Assembly (NCBI GenBank): GCA_964575335.1
Contig: CAZNPU010000035.1
Location: 1-30,714 of the forward strand
Source: CAZNPU01 sp964575335
GTDB taxonomy: Bacteria > Planctomycetota > Phycisphaerae > Phycisphaerales > SM1A02
Length of the DNA stretch: 30,714 nt
Reading direction: 5' to 3'
A program made the position numbers and the translations under genes. The first letter of the stretch is position 1. Each line of letters starts with the position of its first letter. The notes beneath the pieces are model-generated. The model ran no database searches. It was not told where the DNA came from and saw only the letters and a program-made list of their open reading frames with translations. Below, piece by piece: positions 17,209-24,632 of the stretch.

Positions 17209-17266
17209 CTGTTCCGTTCTGCTTCAACCGCGGGTGGTAACCCGCGGTCCTTCCAGAACAGAACAG
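17209..17266. repeat. REP palindrome nested in a larger hairpin
   Basis: The inner palindrome (17228-17235 with 17240-17247, loop GGTA) is the same REP core as at 16418, in reverse orientation and differing only in the loop. It is enclosed by 13-nt arms (17209-17221 and 17254-17266) that pair at 12 of 13 positions, with 6-nt internal bulges. It lies upstream of the transposase-like gene and downstream of nusG. Confidence 0.75.
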
Positions 17267-17272
17267 TGTTCC

Positions 17273-17303
17273 GCAAGCGCAAGCGTACTCGCTTATTGCT
17301 TGC
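17273..17303 (-). other. Imperfect hairpin between nusG and the REP element
   Basis: GCAAGC (17273-17278) pairs with GCTTGC (17298-17303), and an inner AAGCG/CGCTT stem closes a 4-nt loop. It is 22 bp after the nusG stop on the reverse strand. There is no run of T after it, so a termination role is only possible. Confidence 0.35.
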
Positions 17304-17324
17304 TCGCTCGTTCGTTCCGCTCGC

Positions 17325-17969
17325 TCACTCTCCGGCGCGAGCGATCTGCCAGTATTCCAGTTCGATCGGCGCCTGGCGGCCGAAGATCGTCACCAACACA
17401 CGCACCAAGCCCTTCTCGGGCAGGACTTCGTCGACGGTGCCTTCGTAATTTTCGAACGGGCCTTCCTTGATGGTGACGTGATCGCCCGGCTGGAACTCCA
17501 TCTTGACCGTGGGCGTTTCCTCGGGTCGGCGCGAGTCGAAAAGCATCTTCTCGACTTCGTGCGGAGCCATCGGCGTCGGCCGGCCGGCAGTGCCGACGAA
17601 ATCACCCACGCCGGTGGTTTCCTTGATGAGGAAGAACACATCCTGCTGGATGCGTCCATCGGGTTCGAGCTTCATCTCGACGAAGACGTAACCCGGATAA
17701 AGCTTGGTTTCGGTGATCTTTTGCTTGCCGCCCTTGAGGGTCTTGGTTTTTTCGGTCGGGACCATGATGCGGCCGACCCAATCCTGCAGCCCCTCGATCT
17801 GGACCTTGCGCATGAGGGTGTCGCGAACGTAGTTTTCCTTGTTGGAAGCCACGCGCAGGACGAACCAGTCCATGCCCTCGCGGTACATGGGCAGATCGAC
17901 GGCGGGATCAAAAGGCTTCTCTTCGCCGGTGGTATCTGCTTTGTCGTGAGCCATCTGATTTGCGGTCAT
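17325..17969 (-). CDS. nusG: Transcription termination/antitermination factor NusG
   Basis: This 214-residue NusG has an N-terminal extension of about 32 polar residues. An NGN domain follows (about 33-144: MDWFVLRVASNKENYVRDTL, then LYPGYVFVEMKL and GVGDFVGTAGRPTPM), and then a KOW domain (about 160-212: FQPGDHVTIKEGPFENYEGT, VRVLVTIFGRQAPIELEYWQ). It binds the RNA polymerase clamp and couples it to Rho or the ribosome. The ATG at 17969 has GAGG six bases upstream. It follows secE by 50 bp in the conserved tuf-rpmG-trnW-secE-nusG order. Downstream, rplK is expected in most bacteria but is replaced by the REP/transposase module. Confidence 0.96.
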   Translation of the reverse strand: MTANQMAHDKADTTGEEKPFDPAVDLPMYREGMDWFVLRVASNKENYVRDTLMRKVQIEGLQDWVGRIMVPTEKTKTLKGGKQKITETKLYPGYVFVEMKLEPDGRIQQDVFFLIKETTGVGDFVGTAGRPTPMAPHEVEKMLFDSRRPEETPTVKMEFQPGDHVTIKEGPFENYEGTVDEVLPEKGLVRVLVTIFGRQAPIELEYWQIARAGE

Positions 17970-18019
17970 GGCCGCCTCGAGTGAAGGTTGATGATGTAAG
18001 CAGCGCGATCGCGAGTTTT

Positions 18020-18427
18020 TCAGATCTCAAGCACACCGATTTTCTGGAAGATGAACTGGAATGCGAGATCAAACGTCAGGCACAGAATGGCGATGATGAC
18101 GGTGAGGCCGATGACAAGCCAGGTTGAACCGAGGATTTCACGTCGGTTGGACCAGTTGACCTTTTTCATTTCGCCCTCGGTGGCGATCATGAACTCAACC
18201 ACGCGGGGATTGGTGCCGAGCAGACGGTACCCGATGACGCCGAAGACCCCCAGCACCACCAGCGCCACGCCGGCCTGGATGAAGATGGTGGGGATGTCGC
18301 CTATCTGAACGGTCCGGAGGATTCGCATGAGCCAAGCGACGCCCATCAGGACGATCAGCCCAAATCCGATGGCGGACATGAGCCGCGTCCAGTAGCCTTG
18401 ACCGGGCTTGTAGATTCCACCTGCCAT
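18020..18427 (-). CDS. secE: Preprotein translocase subunit SecE
   Basis: This 135-residue inner-membrane protein has hydrophobic segments at about 16-36, 48-70 and 102-125. The conserved SecE core is at the C-terminal end: EGEMKKVNWSNRREILGSTW (84-103), the amphipathic helix plus membrane helix that clamps SecY. Many bacteria have a one-helix SecE; this has three segments, as in E. coli. The ATG at 18427 has GAGGAG six bases upstream. It is 65 bp after tRNA-Trp and 50 bp before nusG, the standard neighbourhood. Confidence 0.92.
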   Translation of the reverse strand: MAGGIYKPGQGYWTRLMSAIGFGLIVLMGVAWLMRILRTVQIGDIPTIFIQAGVALVVLGVFGVIGYRLLGTNPRVVEFMIATEGEMKKVNWSNRREILGSTWLVIGLTVIIAILCLTFDLAFQFIFQKIGVLEI

Positions 18428-18492
18428 GTATGCTCCTCACCGCGCCGCCAGTATGCGGCGTCTCGTGCATCCAAAACGAAACAACAGATCAA

Positions 18493-18565
<73 letters not shown>

Positions 18566-18626
18566 TCAACTCATCAGCAAAATTGGCACGTTTCGGCTCA
18601 TTTTGCCACAAAACCGACGTGGTCGG

Positions 18627-18806
18627 TCATTTTCTCTTGATTTTATGCAGTGTGTGCTTGCGCAGCCGCGGGCAGTACTTTTTGAGACCGTCCTTCAGCT
18701 TCTCCGCGATGCCGCCTTTGACACGAACATTGGTTCGATAGTTCAAGTCACCGGTCTCGGTGCACTGAAGCCACACGTATTCGCGATCGAGTGCTTTCTT
18801 GGCCAT
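18627..18806 (-). CDS. rpmG: 50S ribosomal protein L33
   Basis: The 59-residue basic protein ends in the L33 signature LKKYCPRLRKHTLHKIKRK, and position and order (tuf-rpmG-trnW-secE) support the call. The zinc-binding L33 form has two CxxC pairs; here only one cysteine of each pair remains (C15 and C45), so zinc binding is probably lost. The start at 18806 (MAKKALDREYVWLQC) has GGAG seven bases upstream; a longer frame to 18824 is less likely. It is part of the large ribosomal subunit. Confidence 0.92.
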   Translation of the reverse strand: MAKKALDREYVWLQCTETGDLNYRTNVRVKGGIAEKLKDGLKKYCPRLRKHTLHKIKRK

Positions 18807-18823
18807 GGCTTGCTCCGATGTCA

Positions 18824-18853
18824 TTGAGCCCCCGGCCTTGACCGGGGGCTCAA
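18824..18853 (-). other. 12-bp GC-rich hairpin between tuf and rpmG
   Basis: TTGAGCCCCCGG (18824-18835) pairs perfectly with 18842-18853 around a 6-nt loop. It lies 20 bp after the tuf stop on the reverse strand and just ahead of the rpmG ribosome binding site. No T run follows, so it may stabilise the tuf 3' end or slow transcription rather than end it. Confidence 0.6.
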
Positions 18854-18873
18854 CGAACGATCGTGTTCAGGTG

Positions 18874-20085
18874 CTATTCAATGATCTTGGTAACGACGCC
18901 GGAGCCGACGGTGCGGCCGCCTTCGCGGACGGCAAAGCGCAGACCCTCTTCCAGAGCGACCGGCTTGCCTTCCAGGTCGATCCGCATGGTGATGTTGTCG
19001 CCGGGCATGCACATCTCCGCGCCGCCGAGCAGTTCCAGCTTGCCCGTCACGTCGGTTGTGCGGAAGTAGAACTGCGGCTTGTAGCCGGAGAAGAACGGCG
19101 TGTGACGGCCACCTTCTTCCTTGGTGAGCACGTACACCTCGGCTTCGAACTTGGTGTGCGGATTGATCGAGCCGGGCTTGCACAACACCTGGCCGCGCTC
19201 GACATCGTTCTTTTCAATACCGCGGAGCAGACAACCGACGTTGTCGCCAGCGATACCTTCATCGAGCGTCTTGTTGAACATCTCAACGCCGGTGACGACG
19301 GTCTTCTTGACTTCCTTGGTCATGCCGACGATTTCAACTTCATCGCCGACCTTGATCTTGCCGCGCTCAATACGGCCGGTGACGACGGTACCGCGGCCCT
19401 TGATCGAGAAGACGTCTTCGACCGACATCAGGAACGGCTTGTCTTCCTCGCGCTTCGGCAGCGGAACGAACTGGTCCAGAGCGTCCATCAGCTCCTGAAT
19501 GCACTTGGTCTTTTCAGGATCGGTGGGGTTCTGCAGCGCGGGGTATGCAGCACCGCGGATGATGGGCGTTTCATCCCCGGGGAACTCATACTTGTTCAAC
19601 AGCTCGCGCACCTCAAGCTCGATCAGGTCCAGCAACTCAGGATCATCGACCAGATCGACCTTGTTGAGGAACACGACGATGCGCGGCACGCCGACCTGAC
19701 GGGCAAGCAGAATGTGCTCGCGGGTCTGCGGCATCGGGCCGTCGGCGGCGGACACCACCAGAATCGCGCCGTCCATCTGAGCTGCGCCGGTGATCATGTT
19801 CTTCACGTAGTCGGCGTGGCCAGGGCAGTCGACGTGAGCGTAGTGACGATTGTCGGACTCGTACTCCACGTGACTGGTGGCGATGGTGAGAATCTTGGTG
19901 GGGTCGCGACGTCCATCAGCTTCAGACGCCTTGGCGACTTCGTCGTAGGGCTTGTACGTCGCCAGACCCTTGGCCGCCTGCACAGCGGTGATGGCGGCGG
20001 TAAGCGTGGTTTTGCCGTGGTCAACGTGGCCGATGGTGCCGACGTTCACGTGTGGCTTGGTTCGTTCAAAGACAGCCTTGGCCAT
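18874..20085 (-). CDS. tuf: Elongation factor Tu
   Basis: EF-Tu of 403 residues delivers aminoacyl-tRNA to the ribosome as a GTP complex. The G1 loop GHVDHGKT is at 19-26, G3 DCPGH at 86-90 and G4 NKVD at 141-144; domains 2 and 3 follow to the end. The switch I segment reads DGRRDPTKILTIATSHVEYE (57-76): the usual ARGITIN is changed, though the Mg-binding Thr (T67) is kept. From memory, similar changes occur in other planctomycete EF-Tu proteins. The ATG at 20085 has TTGGAG upstream; the frame runs further upstream through non-coding sequence. It is co-directional with tRNA-Thr and rpmG, and is probably transcribed from the promoter near 20440. Confidence 0.97.
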   Translation of the reverse strand: MAKAVFERTKPHVNVGTIGHVDHGKTTLTAAITAVQAAKGLATYKPYDEVAKASEADGRRDPTKILTIATSHVEYESDNRHYAHVDCPGHADYVKNMITGAAQMDGAILVVSAADGPMPQTREHILLARQVGVPRIVVFLNKVDLVDDPELLDLIELEVRELLNKYEFPGDETPIIRGAAYPALQNPTDPEKTKCIQELMDALDQFVPLPKREEDKPFLMSVEDVFSIKGRGTVVTGRIERGKIKVGDEVEIVGMTKEVKKTVVTGVEMFNKTLDEGIAGDNVGCLLRGIEKNDVERGQVLCKPGSINPHTKFEAEVYVLTKEEGGRHTPFFSGYKPQFYFRTTDVTGKLELLGGAEMCMPGDNITMRIDLEGKPVALEEGLRFAVREGGRTVGSGVVTKIIE

Positions 20086-20250
20086 TGGGTAATCTCCAAC
20101 AACTTGCTTCGCCGGTGCAGCCAGTCGGTGCCGGCACTGACAAACGAATGCTCCGTATAAACCGATGGCCGTAGACCTCCCACGATCATCGGTCACACAA
20201 CAATACGCGGACATGCTTTGGCCACAACTGTGCCGAGGCGTGCCGCAGAA

Positions 20251-20322
20251 AGCCACCAACGGGATTTGAACCCGTGACCTCACCCTTACCAAGGGTGTGC
20301 TCTACCCCTGAGCTACGGTGGC
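20251..20322 (-). tRNA. trnT: tRNA-Thr (GGT)
   Basis: The acceptor arms GCCACCG and TGGTGGC pair with one G-T. The D arm has GCTC/GAGC, the anticodon stem is CACCC/GGGTG with loop TTGGTAA (anticodon GGT), and the T arm is CGGG/CCCG with the usual TTCAAAT loop. The 3' CCA is not encoded. It precedes tuf by 165 bp, a common arrangement in bacteria. Confidence 0.96.
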
Positions 20323-20400
20323 AAGGCGTCCAGGCAATGCTCTACGGAGCGAAATTTCCTCCGATCGGAACCCGATCCGCAAGCAAGCCCGTTCCACCAG

Positions 20401-20428
20401 ATAAAAACCCCGTCCACAATGGGACGGG
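20401..20428 (-). terminator. Intrinsic terminator-like hairpin upstream of tRNA-Thr
   Basis: Read on the reverse strand, CCCGTCC (20428-20422) pairs with GGACGGG (20415-20409) around CATTGT and is followed by GTTTTTAT. It could end transcription from the prepilin gene at 20607, but it also lies exactly where a transcript from the promoter at 20436-20463 would begin. Confidence 0.75.
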
Positions 20429-20435
20429 CCGTCAA

Positions 20436-20463
20436 AGTGTAGCCTTTTCTGTCAACCTGACAA
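20436..20463 (-). promoter_or_regulatory. Candidate promoter of the tRNA-Thr/tuf operon
   Basis: On the reverse strand TTGTCA (20463-20458) is separated by 16 nt from TACACT (20441-20436). The start of transcription would be near 20429, about 105 bp before tRNA-Thr and at the base of the hairpin at 20401-20428. The match is reasonable but found by eye only. Confidence 0.45.
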
Positions 20464-20606
20464 GGGGGCAAAGCGAGATTTGTAGGGCCATCCGCTCATA
20501 TCCGCCGCCGGTCGACCACACGGCTTCACCGACCTCCCACTCCCTCACACCAGCGCAGCCAAACTGCCGGAATCAGACGTCGCCAGCCCGGCCACTGCGC
20601 TCGCGG

Positions 20607-21542
20607 TTATGGATTTCTCTCATCCAGTTTTCGAACCCGAACCCGCCGATTTTTCTCCAGATCGTCCAGGTCATAAAAGAGGTTCTGTATCTCGCTGTGA
20701 CCATCCATGAACATCATCAGGCATGACTGGTGATAGCGGAAATCAACCTCGCAGGTTTGCTGAGCCGGATTCGGATTAGCGGGGTCGAAGTTGAAGTAGG
20801 CCTCTTCGATCGGATCAATCGTCTCGCCGGCAAATGAATCAACCAGGTACATCGAACGTTCGGGAAATCGAATCTGGCCGTTCACCCACCACTTGGCGGT
20901 GGTCCATGACGTCTGATACCCGGGCATATCAGGATCGGCGTTGAAGAAGTTGTTGGCTGCGAAGTAGCCGGGCATGCCGGACTCAGCTGCCCCGGTGCCG
21001 AATGGTTTTGCGCCACTGCCCAGGTTGTTGCCGACAACCATGTTCTTTTGATTGAGCGCTGCGGACCGAAATGGGTTCCCGTCGTATGAGGCCTCAGCTT
21101 CATACACCGCATGGTCGGGCGAATCGAACCGGTACTTGTCTATGCAAGTCGAATCGTTGGGATCCACCAGTGCCTGCGTCGCGCCAAGATCCGCGTACGT
21201 CCACAGAATGTCGGTCCACGTGCCGCGATAACGCCATTCATTCGGAAGGCAGTCGGATGACCGCACCTTCACCGGATACGTCGTCGCCGCCGTTTGATAA
21301 TTGAACCGGCTTGGCACAATGTAATCGCGGTGCTCGGATGAATAATTGGTCATCCAGTGATGAATCTGCCTCAGGCGACTTCGCGATTTCGCCACCTGGG
21401 CAGTATCCAGGCCGCCCCGCAGCGCGGGCAGAACAACGGCAATCAGAATGGCGATCACCCCCACCACCACCAGAACCTCCGGCAAGGTGAAGCCGAAGCA
21501 ACGAGCATGTTGAGGTTGAACCGGCCGGGAACATGACGACAT
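20607..21542 (-). CDS. Prepilin-type (pseudopilin-like) protein
   Basis: The 311-residue protein has a type IV prepilin leader with cleavage after G17 (CFG, then FTLPEVLVVVGVIAILIAVV), Glu at position +5 and a hydrophobic helix. The rest is a long, largely soluble domain. Near the C-terminus H-Q-S-C-L-M-M-F-M-D-G resembles the H-X9-DG element of planctomycete prepilin-like proteins, but with eight residues between H and DG. Such proteins are processed by prepilin peptidase and placed in or across the membrane; their job is largely unknown. The ATG at 21542 has AAGGAG eight bases upstream; an in-frame extension to 21614 is not protein-like. It lies between rho and the tuf operon on the same strand. 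Confidence 0.85.
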   Translation of the reverse strand: MSSCSRPVQPQHARCFGFTLPEVLVVVGVIAILIAVVLPALRGGLDTAQVAKSRSRLRQIHHWMTNYSSEHRDYIVPSRFNYQTAATTYPVKVRSSDCLPNEWRYRGTWTDILWTYADLGATQALVDPNDSTCIDKYRFDSPDHAVYEAEASYDGNPFRSAALNQKNMVVGNNLGSGAKPFGTGAAESGMPGYFAANNFFNADPDMPGYQTSWTTAKWWVNGQIRFPERSMYLVDSFAGETIDPIEEAYFNFDPANPNPAQQTCEVDFRYHQSCLMMFMDGHSEIQNLFYDLDDLEKNRRVRVRKLDERNP

Positions 21543-21948
21543 GGCTTGGCTCCTTGCCCAGTAATAATCGCGAATCCCGATTTTCAGCCGGGATCGCATC
21601 CAAGTGAACAGCATACCCAGCTTTCCAGACGCGGGTAGCCCAAAATCCGATACGCAACGACCTCACGGGCGGTTGAGATGAATTCAACAGCCGGTGTATC
21701 AAAGGTTTGAAACCCGCAGCCGCAGAGTACCCCCTGCTCCACCGCTGAGCCTGCAAAGCGCCGCCAAAGCAAGGGGCAGCCTGCGCTCTCGACAATGCAA
21801 GCCCTAATTCAGCCCCAGCCATAGCAGCGCAACCATCCACAGCTTGCATCAGCAAGCTCCGGCTCAATCAGAGAGCAGGGCGAGAGAGATGGCAAAGACA
21901 GCTCACACCGCCGCGGCGGCGGTGAATACCCATCAGGTCCGTCGCCGA
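21543..21948. other. 406-bp gap between rho and the prepilin gene
   Basis: A reverse frame at 21584-21772 (TTG start, 62 codons) has a mildly protein-like middle (VEFISTAREVVAYRILGYPR) but no ribosome binding site or known family. No riboswitch or tRNA was recognised. The first bases after rho contain a GC-rich hairpin, listed separately. The rest presumably holds the prepilin promoter and leader. Confidence 0.45.
21906..21924 (-). other. GC-rich hairpin downstream of rho
   Basis: CACCGCC (21906-21912) pairs with GGCGGTG (21918-21924) around GCGGC, about 25 bp after the rho stop. The following reverse-strand bases are not a T run, so termination is uncertain. Confidence 0.35.
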
Positions 21949-23397
21949 TCAGCCCAGATTCATCGTCAGCAGGAACTCAGCGTTGCTCTTGGTCTTGGCC
22001 AGGCGGCTGCGGAGCAGTTCCATCGCTTCGACGACGCTCATGTCGCTGACCACCTTGCGCAAACGCACCACCAGATCCAGCTCGCGCGGATCAAGCAGCA
22101 GTTCTTCGCGGCGGGTGCCGGAGGCAGCGATATCGATGGCCGGCCAGATGCGCTTCTCGACCAGCTTGCGGGTCAGGTGAAGCTCGGCATTTCCGGTGCC
22201 TTTGAACTCTTCGAAGATCACTTCATCAGCCTTTGAGCCGGTATCGACCAGCGCGGTGGCGATGATGGTCAAGCTGCCGCCGTTTTCGATATTGCGCGCC
22301 GAGCCGAAGAACTTCTTGGGCTTGATGAGCGCCTGCGTGTCCACGCCGCCGGTGCCGATCTTGCCTGTGGTCGGCATGGCGTTGTTGTAACCGCGCGCCA
22401 GACGTGTGATGGAGTCAAGCAGAATGACCACATGATCGCCGTACTCGACCATGCGGCGGGCCTTTTCCATCACCATCTCGGCGACCTGAATATGCCGCGT
22501 GGCCTCTTCATCGAACGTGCTTGCCACCACTTCAACGTGGTCGGGGGTGTTGCGACGGAAGTCGGTGACTTCCTCCGGCCGCTCATCCACCAGCAACACG
22601 ATCACATGCGCATGCAGATCGCTGTCCGGGCCGTAATTCTTGGCGATGGCGTTGGTGATCTGCTGCAGAATGACGGTCTTGCCGGTGCGGGGCGGCGCGA
22701 CGATCAGCGCTCGCTGACCGAAACCAAGCGGCGTGACCAGATCGATGATGCGCGTCTCCAAGATATCCGGCGTCGTCTCCAGATGGATGCGACGATTGGG
22801 ATGCAGCGGCGTGAGGTTTTCAAACGTCGGCAGATCGTGCAGCGTCTGCGGATCGCGACCGTTGACCGAATCCACCCGCAGGAGCGCAAAGTAGGTTTCA
22901 GCTTCTTTCGGCGGACGGATCAGGCCGCGAATGACCTGTCCTTTTCGTAGCCCGAAGCGGCGCACCTGCGACGGGCTGACATACACATCATCGGGCGAAG
23001 GAAGGTAGGAATATTCCGGGCTGCGCAGGAACCCGAAGCCGTCAGGCAACAGTTCCAGCGTGCCTTCGCCCACCATCAGCCCCTGCTTGCGGGCGCGAGC
23101 CTTGAGAATCTCAAAGACCAGCTTCTGCTTGGGCATTGTCGCAAAGTCTTCAAGCCGCTCTTTCTTGGCCAACTTTGCGAGCTGCTCAGCAGACATGTGC
23201 TGCAGTGCGGTGAGATCAAGATCATCTTTCTTGGCCAGGTCGTACTTCCCCTGGGCCTCGGCGTCGAGCGCCTGTGCTTCGGCCTCGAGCTGTTCGTCAG
23301 TGGGCACTTCGCCCGGCTGCAGCGTGACGGTTGCGTAACCAGCTCGGCTGGCTGCAGACTGCTTGGCGCGCCGACGGCGTGATTTCTTGGAAGACAT
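21949..23397 (-). CDS. rho: Transcription termination factor Rho
   Basis: This 482-residue RNA-dependent ATPase ends transcription by translocating along nascent RNA. After a basic and acidic N-terminal extension (1-60) comes the Rho N-terminal domain (about 70-100, MPKQKLVFEILKARARKQG). The RNA-binding OB domain follows (about 112-195: LPDGFGFLRSPEYSYLPSPD, DDVYVSPSQVRRFGLRKGQ). The motor has Walker A APPRTGKT (235-242), Walker B VIVLLVDERPEEVTD, and the Q-, R- and secondary-channel segments SITRLARGYN and GGVDTQALIKPKKFFGSARN. The ATG at 23397 has GAGGAG eleven bases upstream; a longer TTG start is not favoured. The extra N-terminal 60 residues are typical of Rho in many non-enteric bacteria. 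Co-directional with coaE and cysS. Confidence 0.96.
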   Translation of the reverse strand: MSSKKSRRRRAKQSAASRAGYATVTLQPGEVPTDEQLEAEAQALDAEAQGKYDLAKKDDLDLTALQHMSAEQLAKLAKKERLEDFATMPKQKLVFEILKARARKQGLMVGEGTLELLPDGFGFLRSPEYSYLPSPDDVYVSPSQVRRFGLRKGQVIRGLIRPPKEAETYFALLRVDSVNGRDPQTLHDLPTFENLTPLHPNRRIHLETTPDILETRIIDLVTPLGFGQRALIVAPPRTGKTVILQQITNAIAKNYGPDSDLHAHVIVLLVDERPEEVTDFRRNTPDHVEVVASTFDEEATRHIQVAEMVMEKARRMVEYGDHVVILLDSITRLARGYNNAMPTTGKIGTGGVDTQALIKPKKFFGSARNIENGGSLTIIATALVDTGSKADEVIFEEFKGTGNAELHLTRKLVEKRIWPAIDIAASGTRREELLLDPRELDLVVRLRKVVSDMSVVEAMELLRSRLAKTKSNAEFLLTMNLG

Positions 23398-23628
23398 GCG
23401 TTGTGGAACTCCTCTGTCTTGCCGCAAAAGTCGCCAGAGAACCTGTGCGACGCGGCATCAAAATGAGCATCCTTCTTCAGATATGGAAAAGACTCAATCT
23501 TGTGGTGTGGGGGAAAAGCTGGTGTGCTTCGCGAACCGCAACCGCCTGCCCTCCCCCCTGTGTGTCATCAGGCTACGGTTGGCGGATCCGCCCGAAGCCG
23601 CATGAGCGACTTCTTCAATATCATCAGA

Positions 23629-23659
23629 CTGCCGGACAACACACAATCACGTCCGGCAG
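23629..23659 (-). other. 9-bp hairpin spanning the coaE stop codon
   Basis: CTGCCGGAC (23629-23637) pairs with GTCCGGCAG (23651-23659), with a 13-nt loop that contains the coaE TGA. Only a weak T-rich stretch follows on the reverse strand. It may mark the end of the coaE transcript. Confidence 0.4.
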
Positions 23660-24261
23660 GAATCAACAATTGTGCTCAGGATCTGGCGAATCTGCGATCT
23701 GAGCTCGCTCAAATCGCCGTTATTCACCACGATATAATCGGCGCGAGAACGCTTTTCGTCAAGTGGAAGTTGAGATTGTTCGCGTTTGGCCAGTTCGGCT
23801 TCAGTCCAGCCACGCGTAGCCATAACCCGACTGAGCCGTACCGGCCGATCCGCATCAACATAAATCACGACATCAACGTGCTTGTCCAGATTGGCTTCAA
23901 AAAGTAGCGGTGCATCAATCACCAGCGCAGGCGCCTCGGGTGGAGCGCTGGCGAACTGTTCGCGCCGGCGGGCTTCAATCCAGGGATGCACCAGCGCTTC
24001 GAGCCGCTTGCGCTCAGCCGGATCATCAAACACGATTGAAGCAACTTTCGCGCGATCGATCTCCCCCTGCTTATCCTGTACGCCTTCGCCCCACCACTGC
24101 ACGATTTGCGATTTGATCGCAGGATCGCGCAGCGCTGCCCGCGCAAGGTCATCGGAGTTTGACACCAGACATCCCAGCTCTGCGAGCATCTGCGCCACGG
24201 TGCTTTTGCCCGATCCAATGCCCCCCGCCAGGCCGATGATGGGTTTGCGCTTCTGGTCCAC
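23647..24261 (-). CDS. coaE: Dephospho-CoA kinase
   Basis: The 204-residue enzyme catalyses the last step of coenzyme A synthesis, phosphorylating dephospho-CoA with ATP. The P-loop is at 13-21 (GGIGSGKST), the lid and CoA segments include ALVHPWIEARRREQF, and LVIDAPLLFE with VDVVIYVDA follow. Family length is about 200 residues. The start is taken as GTG at 24261 (protein begins MDQKRKPIIGLAGG); no ATG is in frame nearby and no clear ribosome binding site is seen, so an upstream ATT is possible. It lies between cysS and rho on the same strand with gaps of about 370 and 250 bp, so it may have its own promoter. Confidence 0.92.
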   Translation of the reverse strand: MDQKRKPIIGLAGGIGSGKSTVAQMLAELGCLVSNSDDLARAALRDPAIKSQIVQWWGEGVQDKQGEIDRAKVASIVFDDPAERKRLEALVHPWIEARRREQFASAPPEAPALVIDAPLLFEANLDKHVDVVIYVDADRPVRLSRVMATRGWTEAELAKREQSQLPLDEKRSRADYIVVNNGDLSELRSQIRQILSTIVDSCRT

Positions 24262-24632
24262 GATCGCAATTCGTACATCAAAGAAGATAAGACAAAGTTC
24301 AATCTGACATCAGACCAGATGCAGGCAGGTAATGTCGGCCGTCTCCGTGTAAGGAAAACCCGGATGACTCCAACCGTGCTCTCATGGTACTGAGAGCAAT
24401 GTGCCTGACAATGCCACTGAGCACTTGGCAAAGCACGCAGTTTACAGCGCAGAATCGCAACGAGACGGCCGCTGCCGCCTGCTCACGTGCGGAACTGGGA
24501 GAAGCGATACGCTGAGCAATGCGCGGTAATGACGGCATACTTCAAGCGGCTGCGAGATCGAGATGCGAAGCCTGAACCGTACAAACGTGTTGCACACTTC
24601 ACGGTTCGCGGCATATTTGCGAACTTCAGCGT
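24262..24632. other. 371-bp gap between cysS and coaE
   Basis: No gene is recognised. Just after the cysS stop there is an interrupted hairpin: GAACCGT (24574-24580) with ACGGTTC (24601-24607), with a GTGT/ACAC inner part. No T run follows. The rest shows no clear promoter or RNA motif. Confidence 0.45.

Noticed and set aside
18799..20160. Forward frame of 453 codons opposite tuf
   Set aside because: The reverse strand is unmistakably EF-Tu; the antisense frame is open because of codon bias.
21584..21772. Reverse TTG-started frame of 62 codons upstream of the prepilin
   Set aside because: Some protein-like stretch but no ribosome binding site and no known relatives by eye.
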